Below, piece by piece: positions 1 through 8,554 of a stretch of DNA of 64,000 bases (positions are counted from its first letter, which is position 1; each line of letters opens with the position of its first letter). The notes beneath the pieces were generated by a model. It was given only the letters and a program-made list of their open reading frames with translations. It was not told where the DNA came from and did not search any database. Both the position numbers and the translations under genes were made by a program. Source of the DNA: Streptomyces sp. NBC_00094 (GTDB lineage Bacteria > Actinomycetota > Actinomycetes > Streptomycetales > Streptomycetaceae); assembly GCF_026343125.1 (NCBI RefSeq), contig NZ_JAPEMB010000001.1, positions 6,329,501 to 6,393,500 on the forward strand, given 5' to 3'.

Positions 1-795
1 CCCGTCGAGCACCTGCTGGGCGACGGCGTCCGCGTCCTTCGCGAAGGCGTCGCCGCTGACCACGTCCCACTGGACGGCCGTCACTCCGGCGGGGCCGAGC
101 GCGCGCAGGGCGGCGTCGTCGTAGCAGCCGCCGGGGAAGCGGAAGTAGGGGACGACGTTGACGGCCCCGGCGTCCCGGAAGGAGTCGAAGGCCCGCTGCA
201 CGTCGGCCGTCATGTCGGGCCCGGCGACGGTCGGGAGGCCGTAGCAGGGGGACGCGAAGGCGTAGTGGCTGTAGGAGTGGTTGGCGATCTCGAAGCGCGG
301 GTCGCCGCCGATGGACTTGGCCTGGTCCGGGTACTCCTCCGCCCAGCGGCCCGTCATGAAGACGGTGGCGTCCACCGAGAGGCGGCGCAGGGTCGCGATG
401 AGCTCCGGGTTGTCGAAGCGTTCACCGCGTGCGGCGCGGGGGCCCTGGTCGGCGGTCATGTCGGCGTCGAAGGTGAGCGCGACGACCTTCTCGGCACCGC
501 CCGTGCGGCGGCTGTAGACGGGGGTGAGCCCGCCGGGCCCCGGGGCGATGGTCGGCGGCGCGGTGCGCACGGGCGGGCGGGCCGCCTCCGACGGGCGGGC
601 CGCCTCCGCCGAGGCGGGTCCCGCCGCCGGCCTGGGTCCGGCCGCCGCGTCGGCGCGGGGCGACGGGCTGCCGGTGGCGGCCGGCTCCTTCGACGGGGAG
701 GACGGTCCGGTCCGGTCGGTGCCGCCCCCGCCACAGCCGACGAGGACGGCACCCAAGAGGCCAAGCGCCGCCATCTTCCGTACAGAAATGTTCAC
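1..795 (-). CDS. Polysaccharide deacetylase lipoprotein (3' end outside the window)
   Basis: This gene encodes a NodB-fold carbohydrate deacetylase that probably removes acetyl groups from cell-wall glycans outside the membrane. The GTG start at 795 gives a short signal peptide ending in an LVGC lipobox, so it is likely a lipoprotein. A Pro/Ala-rich linker of about 70 residues follows. The catalytic domain then shows TFDAD (motif 1), NHSYSH (HxxxH metal ligands) and RFPGG (motif 3). The C-terminus lies beyond base 1, so 265 codons are visible. Motif 1 reads DAD instead of the usual DDG, which is common in Streptomyces relatives. The substrate cannot be read from the sequence. Confidence 0.88.
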   Translation of the reverse strand, partial: MNISVRKMAALGLLGAVLVGCGGGGTDRTGPSSPSKEPAATGSPSPRADAAAGPRPAAGPASAEAARPSEAARPPVRTAPPTIAPGPGGLTPVYSRRTGGAEKVVALTFDADMTADQGPRAARGERFDNPELIATLRRLSVDATVFMTGRWAEEYPDQAKSIGGDPRFEIANHSYSHYAFASPCYGLPTVAGPDMTADVQRAFDSFRDAGAVNVVPYFRFPGGCYDDAALRALGPAGVTAVQWDVVSGDAFAKDADAVAQQVLDG

Positions 796-892
796 GATCG
801 GAAGTTAACCGATCAAAGTGGCTGACGCTCGCGACTCGACAGCAGCAACCCCCGGAGTCCACGCCCGGAGCTGACGCACCATCGCCGCCCCC

Positions 893-1912
893 CTAGGGGG
901 TGTCGTTCCGCGTGTGCGGGGGGACCGGAGCGGCGAGCCAGCCCCGCTGCGAGGCCAGCGCCCCGGCCTGGAAGCGGCTTCGCGCCCCCAGCGTGTCCAT
1001 GACCCCGGCCACGATCCGGCGCGTGGTGCGGGTGGAGATGCCGAGCCGCTTCGCGATGGCCTCGTCGGTGTGCCCGTGCTCCAGGAGGCGAAGCGTCTCG
1101 CGTTCCTGGGACGTGAGTCCGCGCTCATCGCGCGTTCTCGCCGTGCCGAGCGGGTCGGCCCGGTCCCAGGCGAGGTCGAACAGGGCGCACAGCGCGGTGA
1201 GAGTACCGTCCCCCGTGAGCAGGACAGCGCTGTGCCCGCTGTTCTCGCCGTACACCGGCAGGATGGCGACACGCCGGTCCATGACGGTCATGCGGACCGG
1301 GATGTCGGGGGTGGTGCGTACCTCGCCGCCCATGGCCGCGAGCCAGTTCGCGTAGTCGGTCCCGGCCGGGTTGTTGCGTACGGACTCGGGATACAGGGTG
1401 CGCATCCGCACGCCGCGGGACAGCAGACTCGCGTCCAGTGGCTTGGCCGATTCGATGTTCTGCGCGTCGGGTGCGTCCGGAACGAACGCCATGACCTCAC
1501 TGTCGATGTGGCGGCTCAGCTCGGCCAACCGGTCGCGTATCCGGTCCACCCCGACGAGCGTCTCCACACCGGGAGAGTCCGTGAGGGGCTGGAAGCCCAC
1601 CCAGTCCGCGATGAGTTGGGCGGCCGCGGCACGGGACGTCTCGAGCTTCTGCTGCTGTGCGAGTAACTCCGCCTGCTGGCGCGCGAGCAGCGACTCCATC
1701 GCCAGTTCGGGGCTGACGGGGTGGAGCCGGGTGTGCTCCGTGGCGGAAGGGCGCAGGAGAGACAGTTCGCTGAGCCGGTCGAGCGCCGCCCGGACTTCGG
1801 CCTCGGACAGAGAGAGGGAGGCCGCCAGCTCCGCGACCCCCCAGTCGGCGTGCTGCAGCAGCATTCGGTAGATGTGTTCCGCTCGGGTGTCGATCCCCAG
1901 CGCGTCAAGCAT
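893..1912 (-). CDS. TrmB-like / LuxR-type transcriptional regulator
   Basis: This is a 339-residue DNA-binding protein with two helix-turn-helix regions. The N-terminal 60 residues (GIDTRAEHIYRMLL onward) resemble a TrmB-type winged helix. The last 65 residues carry a LuxR-type HTH (LTSQERETLRLL, then EAIAKRLGISTRTTRR). The middle resembles the sensor region of many Streptomyces regulators of this architecture, whose ligands are unknown. The ATG at 1912 is preferred because GGGGGG lies about 8 bases upstream; an in-frame ATG at 1939 would add nine residues. It is transcribed away from the small genes and wall hydrolases that start at 2054 and is a plausible local regulator of them, but that is inference. 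Confidence 0.85.
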   Translation of the reverse strand: MLDALGIDTRAEHIYRMLLQHADWGVAELAASLSLSEAEVRAALDRLSELSLLRPSATEHTRLHPVSPELAMESLLARQQAELLAQQQKLETSRAAAAQLIADWVGFQPLTDSPGVETLVGVDRIRDRLAELSRHIDSEVMAFVPDAPDAQNIESAKPLDASLLSRGVRMRTLYPESVRNNPAGTDYANWLAAMGGEVRTTPDIPVRMTVMDRRVAILPVYGENSGHSAVLLTGDGTLTALCALFDLAWDRADPLGTARTRDERGLTSQERETLRLLEHGHTDEAIAKRLGISTRTTRRIVAGVMDTLGARSRFQAGALASQRGWLAAPVPPHTRNDTP

Positions 1913-2053
1913 GTGTGTACCCCCCATAGATACGTCCACGAATCATCACACGGTGTCCATCGCACTGTTGCTCGAGTGACCGAAGTGCATGCTGATGTGG
2001 CCGGTTGTGGCCTTGGCCGCTTGGGGACGCCCGAGACCGGAGGAACGTGCGGC

Positions 2054-2368
2054 GTGGCTCACGAAGATCGATGGATGTATCTGATCCATGTGCGGCTGTG
2101 TCGCCTTGTTGACGGCGAGCCGGACCAGGAGATGGCGCGGGAGATCCTCGCCGCGGCGGTCCCGGGCGAGGGCGTGGAGCACGCCACGGTGCACCGCCTC
2201 TCCGGACGGGAGGCCGTTGTCGGCCTGTTCCTCCGGGTGGAGAGCCTCGTCGCCGCCGAGAAGACGGCCGCCGCGGTGTGCGCCCGCGCGCTGAACCGAC
2301 ATCCGGCATGGGGATTCGTCGCCGTCTCCTGCGACGCGGTCCTGGTCTGGTCGTTCCTGGAGCGGTGA
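2054..2368 (+). CDS. Conserved small protein of unknown function
   Basis: This gene encodes a 104-residue soluble protein with no signal peptide or membrane segment. I do not recognise a named family. The GTG start at 2054 is preceded by GGAGGA at 2039-2044, and codon use is typical of the genome, which supports a real gene. The sequence alternates hydrophobic strands and acidic helices (for example DQEMAREILAAAV, then WGFVAVSCDAVLVWSF near the end). It is divergent from the TrmB/LuxR regulator across 141 bases, so the two could share an operator. Function unknown. Confidence 0.6.
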   Translation: MAHEDRWMYLIHVRLCRLVDGEPDQEMAREILAAAVPGEGVEHATVHRLSGREAVVGLFLRVESLVAAEKTAAAVCARALNRHPAWGFVAVSCDAVLVWSFLER

Positions 2369-2534
2369 GGCTCCACGCCGTCGACGATGTGCCCGACGGC
2401 GGGCGGTGTCCCTAAGCGGCCGTGTCCCGATGCGGACAACGTCGCATGCTTCACCCGTGCCGCGCTCTGGTGCAGGATCCGAGTATCCGCATTTCGGTTC
2501 GCCGAATTCACCTATTATCCCAGAGGACTTCGCC

Positions 2535-2648
2535 GTGTCGCGTGCCCGTCTTGTCGCCACCCTGTTTCTCGCGTTCACCTTCACCGGAATCAGCATCAGC
2601 ACAATGACGGACAGCGTGCTGGTCAAGGCCACGCTCGGCTGGCAGTGA
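2535..2648 (+). CDS. Candidate 37-residue secreted or membrane peptide
   Basis: A short reading frame opens with GTG at 2535, seven bases after GAGGA (2523-2527). It encodes two basic residues, then a hydrophobic segment (LVATLFLAFTFTGISI), then a short polar tail ending in LGWQ. This is the layout of a single-pass membrane peptide or of a signal peptide with a very small product. It lies 69 bases before the first wall hydrolase gene on the same strand. No family was recognised. The Shine-Dalgarno and hydrophobicity are seen directly; expression is inferred. Confidence 0.45.
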   Translation: MSRARLVATLFLAFTFTGISISTMTDSVLVKATLGWQ

Positions 2649-2717
2649 GTGAATTCTCCACACCCCCCTCACCGTCTCTCTTGCGGAACACGGTAAAACC
2701 CTATGGAAAGGCAGAAG

Positions 2718-4445
2718 ATGACCAGAATCAGGACCACCCGCCGCATCACCGTCGCCCTGTGCGCGGCCACGGCCCTCGGACTCGGCGCGACCGGTGCCGC
2801 GTTCGCCCAGCAGGGCGGAGCGGCGGACAGGCATCCGGCCGCGGAGGCGGGTCGACCGGACTATCCAGGCGCGGGACAGGGCAAAGTGACCCCGGTGCCC
2901 GAGGAGTTCCGCAGGGACACCGCCCAGCGGAGTCTCACCGCAGCGGCGGGGATCACGCGGAGCGAGGTCATCACGCGGGCGAAGTCCTGGGTCGGAAAGG
3001 GCCTGGACTACAGCTGGACGAACTACTACCAGGGCTACCGGATGGACTGCTCCGGTTACGTCTCCATGGCGTGGGGCCTCGACTCCTCGCTGGCGACCCC
3101 GAACTTCGTGCCGGGGACGGCCGAGTGGATAACGAAGGCCGACCTCAAGCCCGGTGACGCCCTGCTCGACGACGACGCCGGCGCGGGCGGCCACATCGTG
3201 CTCTTCGAGGAGTGGACGAGCAGCGACAAGACCGCCTACTGGGGCTACGAGTTCACCCCCAGCGGCGTCCACCACCGCATCGTTCCGTACCCCTACTACA
3301 GCGGTAACGGGCCTTTCGCTCCGGTGCGCCTGAAGGGCATCGTGGACGACGTCGTCCCGGAGCCGGAGGAGCCGAAGGAGGACACCTCGTCCCGGGTGAA
3401 CGCGGATTTCAACGGTGACGGCCGGGATGACGTGGCGGCGCTGTACGGGTATGGCGACGGTTCGGTGGCGTTGTTCACGTTCCTGGCGCGGGCGGATGGT
3501 GGTTTCGATGCTCCGCTGAAGTCGTGGACGCGTCCGCCGGGTAACTGGACTTTCAAGAGTGTGAAGTTGACGGCTGGGGATTACGACGGCAATGGTCGTG
3601 CCGATCTCGCGGCGATGTACGACTATGCCGATGGTTCGGTGGCGTTGTTCACGTTCACGTCGGAGGCGAACGGTGGTTTCGCGGATCCGGTGAAGTCGTG
3701 GACGACGGCGCCGGGTAACTGGTGGCCGGAGAACGTGAAGTTGGCGTCGGGTGACTTCGACGGCAACGGCCGGGACGACGTGGGCGCGTTCTACGGGTAC
3801 AGCGACGGTGCGGCCGCGCTCTACACCTTCAAGCCCGACGCCTCGGGTCTGTTCGGCACCCCGCTGCGTTCCTGGAACGTGCCGGAGAACTACTGGTGGG
3901 GCGAGAACGTCGAGCTCGCCGTCGGTGACTTCGACGGCAACGGCCGCGACGACCTGGCCGCGATGTACGGGTACGAGGACGGCACCGTCTCGATGTTCAC
4001 GTTCAAGTCCCAGACGGACGGCGGATTCGTGGCACCGGTGAAGTCCTGGACCACGGAGCCGGGCAACTGGAACTTCTCCAACGTCAAGCTGACCGCGGGC
4101 GACTACGACGGCAACGGCCGGTCGGACGTGGCCGCGTTCTACGGCTACAGCGACGGCCGCGCGGCGCTCTACACCTTCCCGACCAAGACCGACGGCACCT
4201 TCAACAGCCCGGTGAAGTCCTGGAACGTGCCCGCGGACAACTGGTGGGGCGAGAACGTCCAGATCGTCTCGGGCGACAACGACGGCAACGGCCGGTCGGA
4301 CGTGGCGGCCTTCTACGGCTACAGCGACGGCCGCGCGGCGCTCTACACCTTCAAGTCGGACACGGCGGGCCTGTTCGGTACCCCGCTGCGCTCGTGGAAC
4401 GTGCCGGCGAACTACTGGTGGGGCGAGCACGTGAAGCTCGGCTGA
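2718..4445 (+). CDS. Secreted NlpC/P60-like hydrolase with six VCBS/FG-GAP repeats
   Basis: A 575-residue exported protein, probably a peptidoglycan peptidase or amidase. Residues 1-30 form a Sec signal ending AFA. The catalytic region (about 80-205) has the NlpC/P60-type DCSGYV motif with Cys111 as likely nucleophile, and GGHIVLF with His159 as its partner. Residues from about 226 to the end form six repeats of roughly 50-60 residues, each with a calcium-type loop such as DFNGDGRDD followed by aromatic residues (YGY, LFTF). The ATG at 2718 is chosen over 2703 because GGAAAGG lies six bases before it. It is first of three consecutive genes sharing the repeat domain, so the repeats probably set localisation, perhaps wall binding. 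Confidence 0.86.
   Translation: MTRIRTTRRITVALCAATALGLGATGAAFAQQGGAADRHPAAEAGRPDYPGAGQGKVTPVPEEFRRDTAQRSLTAAAGITRSEVITRAKSWVGKGLDYSWTNYYQGYRMDCSGYVSMAWGLDSSLATPNFVPGTAEWITKADLKPGDALLDDDAGAGGHIVLFEEWTSSDKTAYWGYEFTPSGVHHRIVPYPYYSGNGPFAPVRLKGIVDDVVPEPEEPKEDTSSRVNADFNGDGRDDVAALYGYGDGSVALFTFLARADGGFDAPLKSWTRPPGNWTFKSVKLTAGDYDGNGRADLAAMYDYADGSVALFTFTSEANGGFADPVKSWTTAPGNWWPENVKLASGDFDGNGRDDVGAFYGYSDGAAALYTFKPDASGLFGTPLRSWNVPENYWWGENVELAVGDFDGNGRDDLAAMYGYEDGTVSMFTFKSQTDGGFVAPVKSWTTEPGNWNFSNVKLTAGDYDGNGRSDVAAFYGYSDGRAALYTFPTKTDGTFNSPVKSWNVPADNWWGENVQIVSGDNDGNGRSDVAAFYGYSDGRAALYTFKSDTAGLFGTPLRSWNVPANYWWGEHVKLG
3388..3783 (+). repeat. 396-bp tract identical to 5921-6316
   Basis: Bases 3388-3783 read the same as 5921-6316 (constant offset 2533), covering the first two VCBS repeats and the start of the third in two neighbouring genes. 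Within it many codons end in T or use TTG (GAT, GGT, TTG, AAT), unlike the G/C-ending codons around it. The exact identity at synonymous sites points to recent duplication or gene conversion. Confidence 0.9.
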
Positions 4446-4489
4446 TCCGGACTCGGCCGAGCATGTGACGCCCGGCCCGTCCGCATCCG

Positions 4490-4525
4490 GTCGGGGCCGC
4501 CCGGCACCTGCCGGGCGGCCCCGAC
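4490..4525 (+). terminator. Perfect 17-bp hairpin after the first wall-hydrolase gene
   Basis: Arms 4490-4506 and 4509-4525 are perfect reverse complements with a CC loop. It sits 45 bases after the stop at 4445 and 75 bases before the next start. There is no T-run, which is usual for Streptomyces hairpin terminators. Confidence 0.7.
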
Positions 4526-4599
4526 CCGTGTCCCGCCCCTCTCACCACCCCGCCTCCCTTCGTGGCCCTTCGCCCCGTACACCGGAAGTGAGCCCCACC

Positions 4600-6978
4600 A
4601 TGCGCACATCTCCTGCCCGTACCACTCGAAAACCGCACAGAGGCTGGACCGTCGCCGCCGCGCTGACGGCTCTCGCGTTACCCGGCGCGACCGCCTCCGC
4701 GGCGTCCGCCCTCCCGCAGGTCCCCGAGGTGTCCGCATCGGCCGGCGACTCCAAGCCGGTGGAGTACCGGGGGCTGCGCCTGGACGTCCCCGCGCACTGG
4801 CGCGTCGTCGACCTGGAGAAGTCGCCCGGCACGTGCGTGCGGTTCGACACGGCCACCGTCTACCTCGGGCGCCCCGGAGCACAGCAGTCCTGCCCCGCCG
4901 ACGCGGTCGGCGAGCGGGCGGACTCCCTGGTGGTGGAACCCCTGGCCGGGGCCGCCGTCCCGGACCCCGCGTCCGTGCTCCGCGTGCCGGCCGGTCACCC
5001 CCTTCCGGCCCGCGTCGCGGCCACCACGGGCCGCGAGTCGACCGTGGCCGTCGAGGGCGCCGGACTGCTCGTCACGGCCGTCTACGGCACGACCCCCGAC
5101 ACGGTCTCCCGCGTCATCGGCTCCGGCCGCATCGGGCCGGCGGCGGTCCCGGGCGAGCTCCCCGCTCCCCGCGCGGCAGCCTCGATGGCGGTGGCGGCAG
5201 CACCCAGCACGGGATACACCGGCAAGGCCTTCGACGCCTGTGCGGCCCCCTCGGCGAGCCTGATGCAGGCATGGCAGGCCTCGCCCTACCGGGGCGTCGG
5301 CATCTACATCGGAGGCCCCACCAGGGTCTGCGCCCAGCCCAACCTGACCGCGGGATGGGTGTCCGGTCGTACGGCCGAGGGCTGGCACATGATCCCGATC
5401 TACGCGGGGCTCCAGGCCAGGGGAATCACGCCCGACGTGGCCACCACACAGGGCAGGCAATCCGCCGACGACGCGGTGGACAGGGCCAAGGCGCTCGGTT
5501 TCGCGGCCCAGACCGTGCTGTACACGGACATGGAGCCCTACCCCTCGACGACCTACCGCACCCGGGTCCTCGACTACCTCTCCGGCTACAGCGCGAGGGT
5601 CCGCGAACTGGGCTTCCGTCCGGGCGTGTACATCAACGTCCAGAACTCCGGCGACCTGGCCGCCCTGCACAGCAACTCCCGCTACGCCAAGCCCGACGTG
5701 CTGTGGGTCGCCAACTGGAACGGCGTGGCGGACGTCTCCAACTCCTCGATGGGCCTGCCCGGCAGCACCTACTGGCAGGGCAAGCGACGCGTGCACCAGT
5801 ACGCGGGCGACGTGAGCGAGACGCACGGCGGAGTGTCCCTCAACATCGACCGCAACTACGTGGACGTCGCCCCCGACACCGCCCCGCAGCCCGAGCCCGA
5901 GACATGGCGCGAGGACGCGGCGTCCCGGGTGAACGCGGATTTCAACGGTGACGGCCGGGATGACGTGGCGGCGCTGTACGGGTATGGCGACGGTTCGGTG
6001 GCGTTGTTCACGTTCCTGGCGCGGGCGGATGGTGGTTTCGATGCTCCGCTGAAGTCGTGGACGCGTCCGCCGGGTAACTGGACTTTCAAGAGTGTGAAGT
6101 TGACGGCTGGGGATTACGACGGCAATGGTCGTGCCGATCTCGCGGCGATGTACGACTATGCCGATGGTTCGGTGGCGTTGTTCACGTTCACGTCGGAGGC
6201 GAACGGTGGTTTCGCGGATCCGGTGAAGTCGTGGACGACGGCGCCGGGTAACTGGTGGCCGGAGAACGTGAAGTTGGCGTCGGGTGACTTCGACGGCAAC
6301 GGCCGGGACGACGTGGCCGCGTTCTACGGGTACAGCGACGGTGCGGCCGCGCTCTACACCTTCGCCTCGGACGCCTCGGGTCTGTTCGGTACCCCGCTCC
6401 GTTCGTGGAACGTCCCGGAGAACTACTGGTGGGGCGAGAACGTCAAGTTGGCCTCGGGTGACTTCGACGGCAACGGCCGTGACGACGTGGGCGCGTTCTA
6501 CGGGTACGAGGACGGCCGGGCGGCTCTGTTCACGTTCAAGTCGCGTACGGACGGCGGATTCGCGGACCCCGTGAAGTCCTGGAACGTGCCGGCGAACTAC
6601 TGGTGGGGCGAGAACGTCAAGCTGACGGCTGCCGACTACGACGGCAACGGCCGGGCCGACGTGGCCGCGATGTACGGCTACGAGGACGGTGGAGTCGCTC
6701 TCTTCACCTTCACCACGAAGACGGACGGCACGTTCGAGAACCCGGTGAAGTCCTGGACCACCGAACCCGGCAACTGGTGGGTGGAGAACGTCCAGATCGC
6801 CTCCGGTGACTTCGACGGCAACGGTCGCGGCGACGTGGCGGCGTTCTACGGCTACAGCGACGGCCGGGCGGCGTTCTACACGTTCAAGTCGGACGCCTCG
6901 GGCCTGTTCGGCACCCCGCTGCGCTCCTGGAACGTCCCGGAGAACTACTGGTGGGGCGACCACGTGAAGCTCGGCTGA
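4600..6978 (+). CDS. Secreted DUF1906 glycoside-hydrolase-like protein with six VCBS repeats
   Basis: A 792-residue exported protein. A signal peptide (TVAAALTALALPG) precedes a region of about 170 residues with no recognised family. Residues about 207-425 match DUF1906, the Rv2525c-like TIM-barrel related to lysozyme-type glycoside hydrolases: GVGIYIGG, IPIYAG, TVLYTDMEPY and VHQYAGD are visible. From about residue 442 the six VCBS/FG-GAP repeats follow. The ATG at 4600 has GGAAGTGA upstream; an open frame extends to 4465 without a better start. Codon 27 is TTA (4678-4680), the only one I saw in this gene, so translation should need the bldA leucyl-tRNA and be tied to development. Confidence 0.85.
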   Translation: MRTSPARTTRKPHRGWTVAAALTALALPGATASAASALPQVPEVSASAGDSKPVEYRGLRLDVPAHWRVVDLEKSPGTCVRFDTATVYLGRPGAQQSCPADAVGERADSLVVEPLAGAAVPDPASVLRVPAGHPLPARVAATTGRESTVAVEGAGLLVTAVYGTTPDTVSRVIGSGRIGPAAVPGELPAPRAAASMAVAAAPSTGYTGKAFDACAAPSASLMQAWQASPYRGVGIYIGGPTRVCAQPNLTAGWVSGRTAEGWHMIPIYAGLQARGITPDVATTQGRQSADDAVDRAKALGFAAQTVLYTDMEPYPSTTYRTRVLDYLSGYSARVRELGFRPGVYINVQNSGDLAALHSNSRYAKPDVLWVANWNGVADVSNSSMGLPGSTYWQGKRRVHQYAGDVSETHGGVSLNIDRNYVDVAPDTAPQPEPETWREDAASRVNADFNGDGRDDVAALYGYGDGSVALFTFLARADGGFDAPLKSWTRPPGNWTFKSVKLTAGDYDGNGRADLAAMYDYADGSVALFTFTSEANGGFADPVKSWTTAPGNWWPENVKLASGDFDGNGRDDVAAFYGYSDGAAALYTFASDASGLFGTPLRSWNVPENYWWGENVKLASGDFDGNGRDDVGAFYGYEDGRAALFTFKSRTDGGFADPVKSWNVPANYWWGENVKLTAADYDGNGRADVAAMYGYEDGGVALFTFTTKTDGTFENPVKSWTTEPGNWWVENVQIASGDFDGNGRGDVAAFYGYSDGRAAFYTFKSDASGLFGTPLRSWNVPENYWWGDHVKLG
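5921..6316 (+). repeat. Second copy of the 396-bp identical VCBS tract
   Basis: Identical to 3388-3783. From 6250 this gene also begins to be identical to the third wall-hydrolase gene (see 7792-8066), so this gene shares exact tracts with both neighbours. Confidence 0.9.
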
Positions 6979-6992
6979 TCCGGAACCGACTC

Positions 6993-7024
6993 AGGGCGGC
7001 GGCACCTGTCGGTGGCGCCGCCCT
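6993..7024 (+). terminator. Hairpin after the second wall-hydrolase gene
   Basis: The arms AGGGCGGCG and CGCCGCCCT pair exactly, followed by one mismatch and four more pairs, closing a TGTC loop. It starts 15 bases after the stop at 6978. It lies close to the next ribosome binding site (7039-7045), so it may attenuate rather than stop transcription. Confidence 0.55.
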
Positions 7025-7053
7025 TCCCGCACACAGACGGAGTGAGAACCTTC

Positions 7054-8520
7054 ATGGGACGCAAGACCCTTGGTACGAAAGTCGGCGGCGCGCTCACGAC
7101 GGCGCTGCTGCTGAGCGGGGCGGCCATGCTGCCGGCGTCGCCCGCGCTCGCCGCGTCGGTCGCCACCTGGGACGAGGTCGCCCAGTGCGAGAGCGGCGGA
7201 AACTGGTCCACCAACACGGGCAACGGCTTCTACGGCGGCCTCCAGTTCAAGCTCAGCACCTGGAGGGATTTCGGCGGCAGCCGTTTCGCGACCTATCCGC
7301 ACCTCGCGACCAAGAAGGAACAGATCCTCATCGGCGAAGAGGTCCTCGCCGGCCAGGGGGAACGTGCCTGGCCCACCTGCGGCCCCCGCGCGGGCCTGGG
7401 CAGTGACACCGCGGAGCCCTACCCCAGCGAATCCGCCGAGCAGGCCTGGCGGGACGACGCGGCCTCCCGGGTGAACGCGGACTTCAACGGCGACGGCCGC
7501 GACGACAACGCGGCCTTCTACGGCTACGCCGACGGTTCGGTCGCCCTCTTCACCTTCCTCGGCAAGAGCGACGGCGGGTTCGCCAACCCCGTCAAGTCGT
7601 GGAACGTGACCCCCGGCAACTGGACCTACCGCAGCATCAAGCCCGTGGCGGGCGACTTCAACGGCGACGGACGCGCGGACCTCGCGGCGATGTACGACTA
7701 CGCCGACGGATCGGTGGCGCTGTTCACGTTCCTGTCCAAGCCCGACGGTGGTTTCGCCGCCCCGGTGAAGTCGTGGACGACGGCGCCGGGCAACTGGTGG
7801 CCGGAGAACGTGAAGTTGGCGTCGGGTGACTTCGACGGCAACGGCCGGGACGACGTGGCCGCGTTCTACGGGTACAGCGACGGTGCGGCCGCGCTCTACA
7901 CCTTCGCCTCGGACGCCTCGGGTCTGTTCGGTACCCCGCTCCGTTCGTGGAACGTCCCGGAGAACTACTGGTGGGGCGAGAACGTCAAGTTGGCCTCGGG
8001 TGACTTCGACGGCAACGGCCGTGACGACGTGGGCGCGTTCTACGGGTACGAGGACGGCCGGGCGGCCCTGTTCACGTTCAAGTCCCGGACGGACGGCGGA
8101 TTCGCGGATCCCGTGAAGTCCTGGAACGTGCCGGAGAACTACTGGTGGGGGAAGAACGTCAAGCTGACGGCGGGCGACTACGACGGCAACGGCCGGGCCG
8201 ACGTGGCCGCGATGTACGGCTACGAGGACGGCGGTATCTCCCTCTTCACCTTCACCACGAAGACGGACGGCACGTTCGAGAACCCGGTGAAGTCCTGGAC
8301 CACCGAACCCGGCAACTGGTGGGTGGAGAACGTCCGGATCGCCTCCGGCGACTACGACGGCAACGGCCGGTCGGACGTGTCCGCGTTCTACGGCTACAGC
8401 GACGGCCGGGCGGCGTTCTACACGTTCAAGTCGGACGCCTCGGGCCTGTTCGGCACCCCGCTGCGCTCCTGGAACGTCCCGGAGAACTACTGGTGGGGCA
8501 GCGCCGTCACCCTCGGCTGA
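7054..8520 (+). CDS. Secreted Rpf-like transglycosylase with six VCBS repeats
   Basis: A 488-residue exported protein. Residues 1-33 are a Sec signal ending PALA. Residues about 36-115 form a resuscitation-promoting-factor-type transglycosylase domain: WDEVAQCESGGNW with the catalytic Glu, then YGGLQFKLSTW. Such domains cleave the glycan strand of peptidoglycan. Six VCBS/FG-GAP repeats fill residues 139-488. The ATG at 7054 is preceded by GGAGTGA at 7039-7045. It is third of the three hydrolases with a common repeat domain; with different bond specificities they may act together on the wall. The gene ends convergently 34 bases from the PPK2 gene. Confidence 0.88.
   Translation: MGRKTLGTKVGGALTTALLLSGAAMLPASPALAASVATWDEVAQCESGGNWSTNTGNGFYGGLQFKLSTWRDFGGSRFATYPHLATKKEQILIGEEVLAGQGERAWPTCGPRAGLGSDTAEPYPSESAEQAWRDDAASRVNADFNGDGRDDNAAFYGYADGSVALFTFLGKSDGGFANPVKSWNVTPGNWTYRSIKPVAGDFNGDGRADLAAMYDYADGSVALFTFLSKPDGGFAAPVKSWTTAPGNWWPENVKLASGDFDGNGRDDVAAFYGYSDGAAALYTFASDASGLFGTPLRSWNVPENYWWGENVKLASGDFDGNGRDDVGAFYGYEDGRAALFTFKSRTDGGFADPVKSWNVPENYWWGKNVKLTAGDYDGNGRADVAAMYGYEDGGISLFTFTTKTDGTFENPVKSWTTEPGNWWVENVRIASGDYDGNGRSDVSAFYGYSDGRAAFYTFKSDASGLFGTPLRSWNVPENYWWGSAVTLG
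7792..8066 (+). repeat. 275-bp tract identical to 6250-6524
   Basis: Bases 7792-8066 match 6250-6524 without a difference (offset 1542), covering VCBS repeats 3 and 4 of the second and third hydrolase genes. The flanks differ at synonymous sites (for example CTG versus CCTG context at 6525/8067), so the exact tract is bounded, as expected from gene conversion. Confidence 0.88.
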
Positions 8521-8554
8521 CCCCGGCCGAGAGCCCTCCACCGCCGGCGGCCGC

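Noticed and set aside
3388-8500. Array of similar DNA blocks that might suggest a CRISPR or minisatellite
   Set aside because: The blocks are in-frame VCBS/FG-GAP protein repeats of about 50-60 codons, not short direct repeats with unique spacers.
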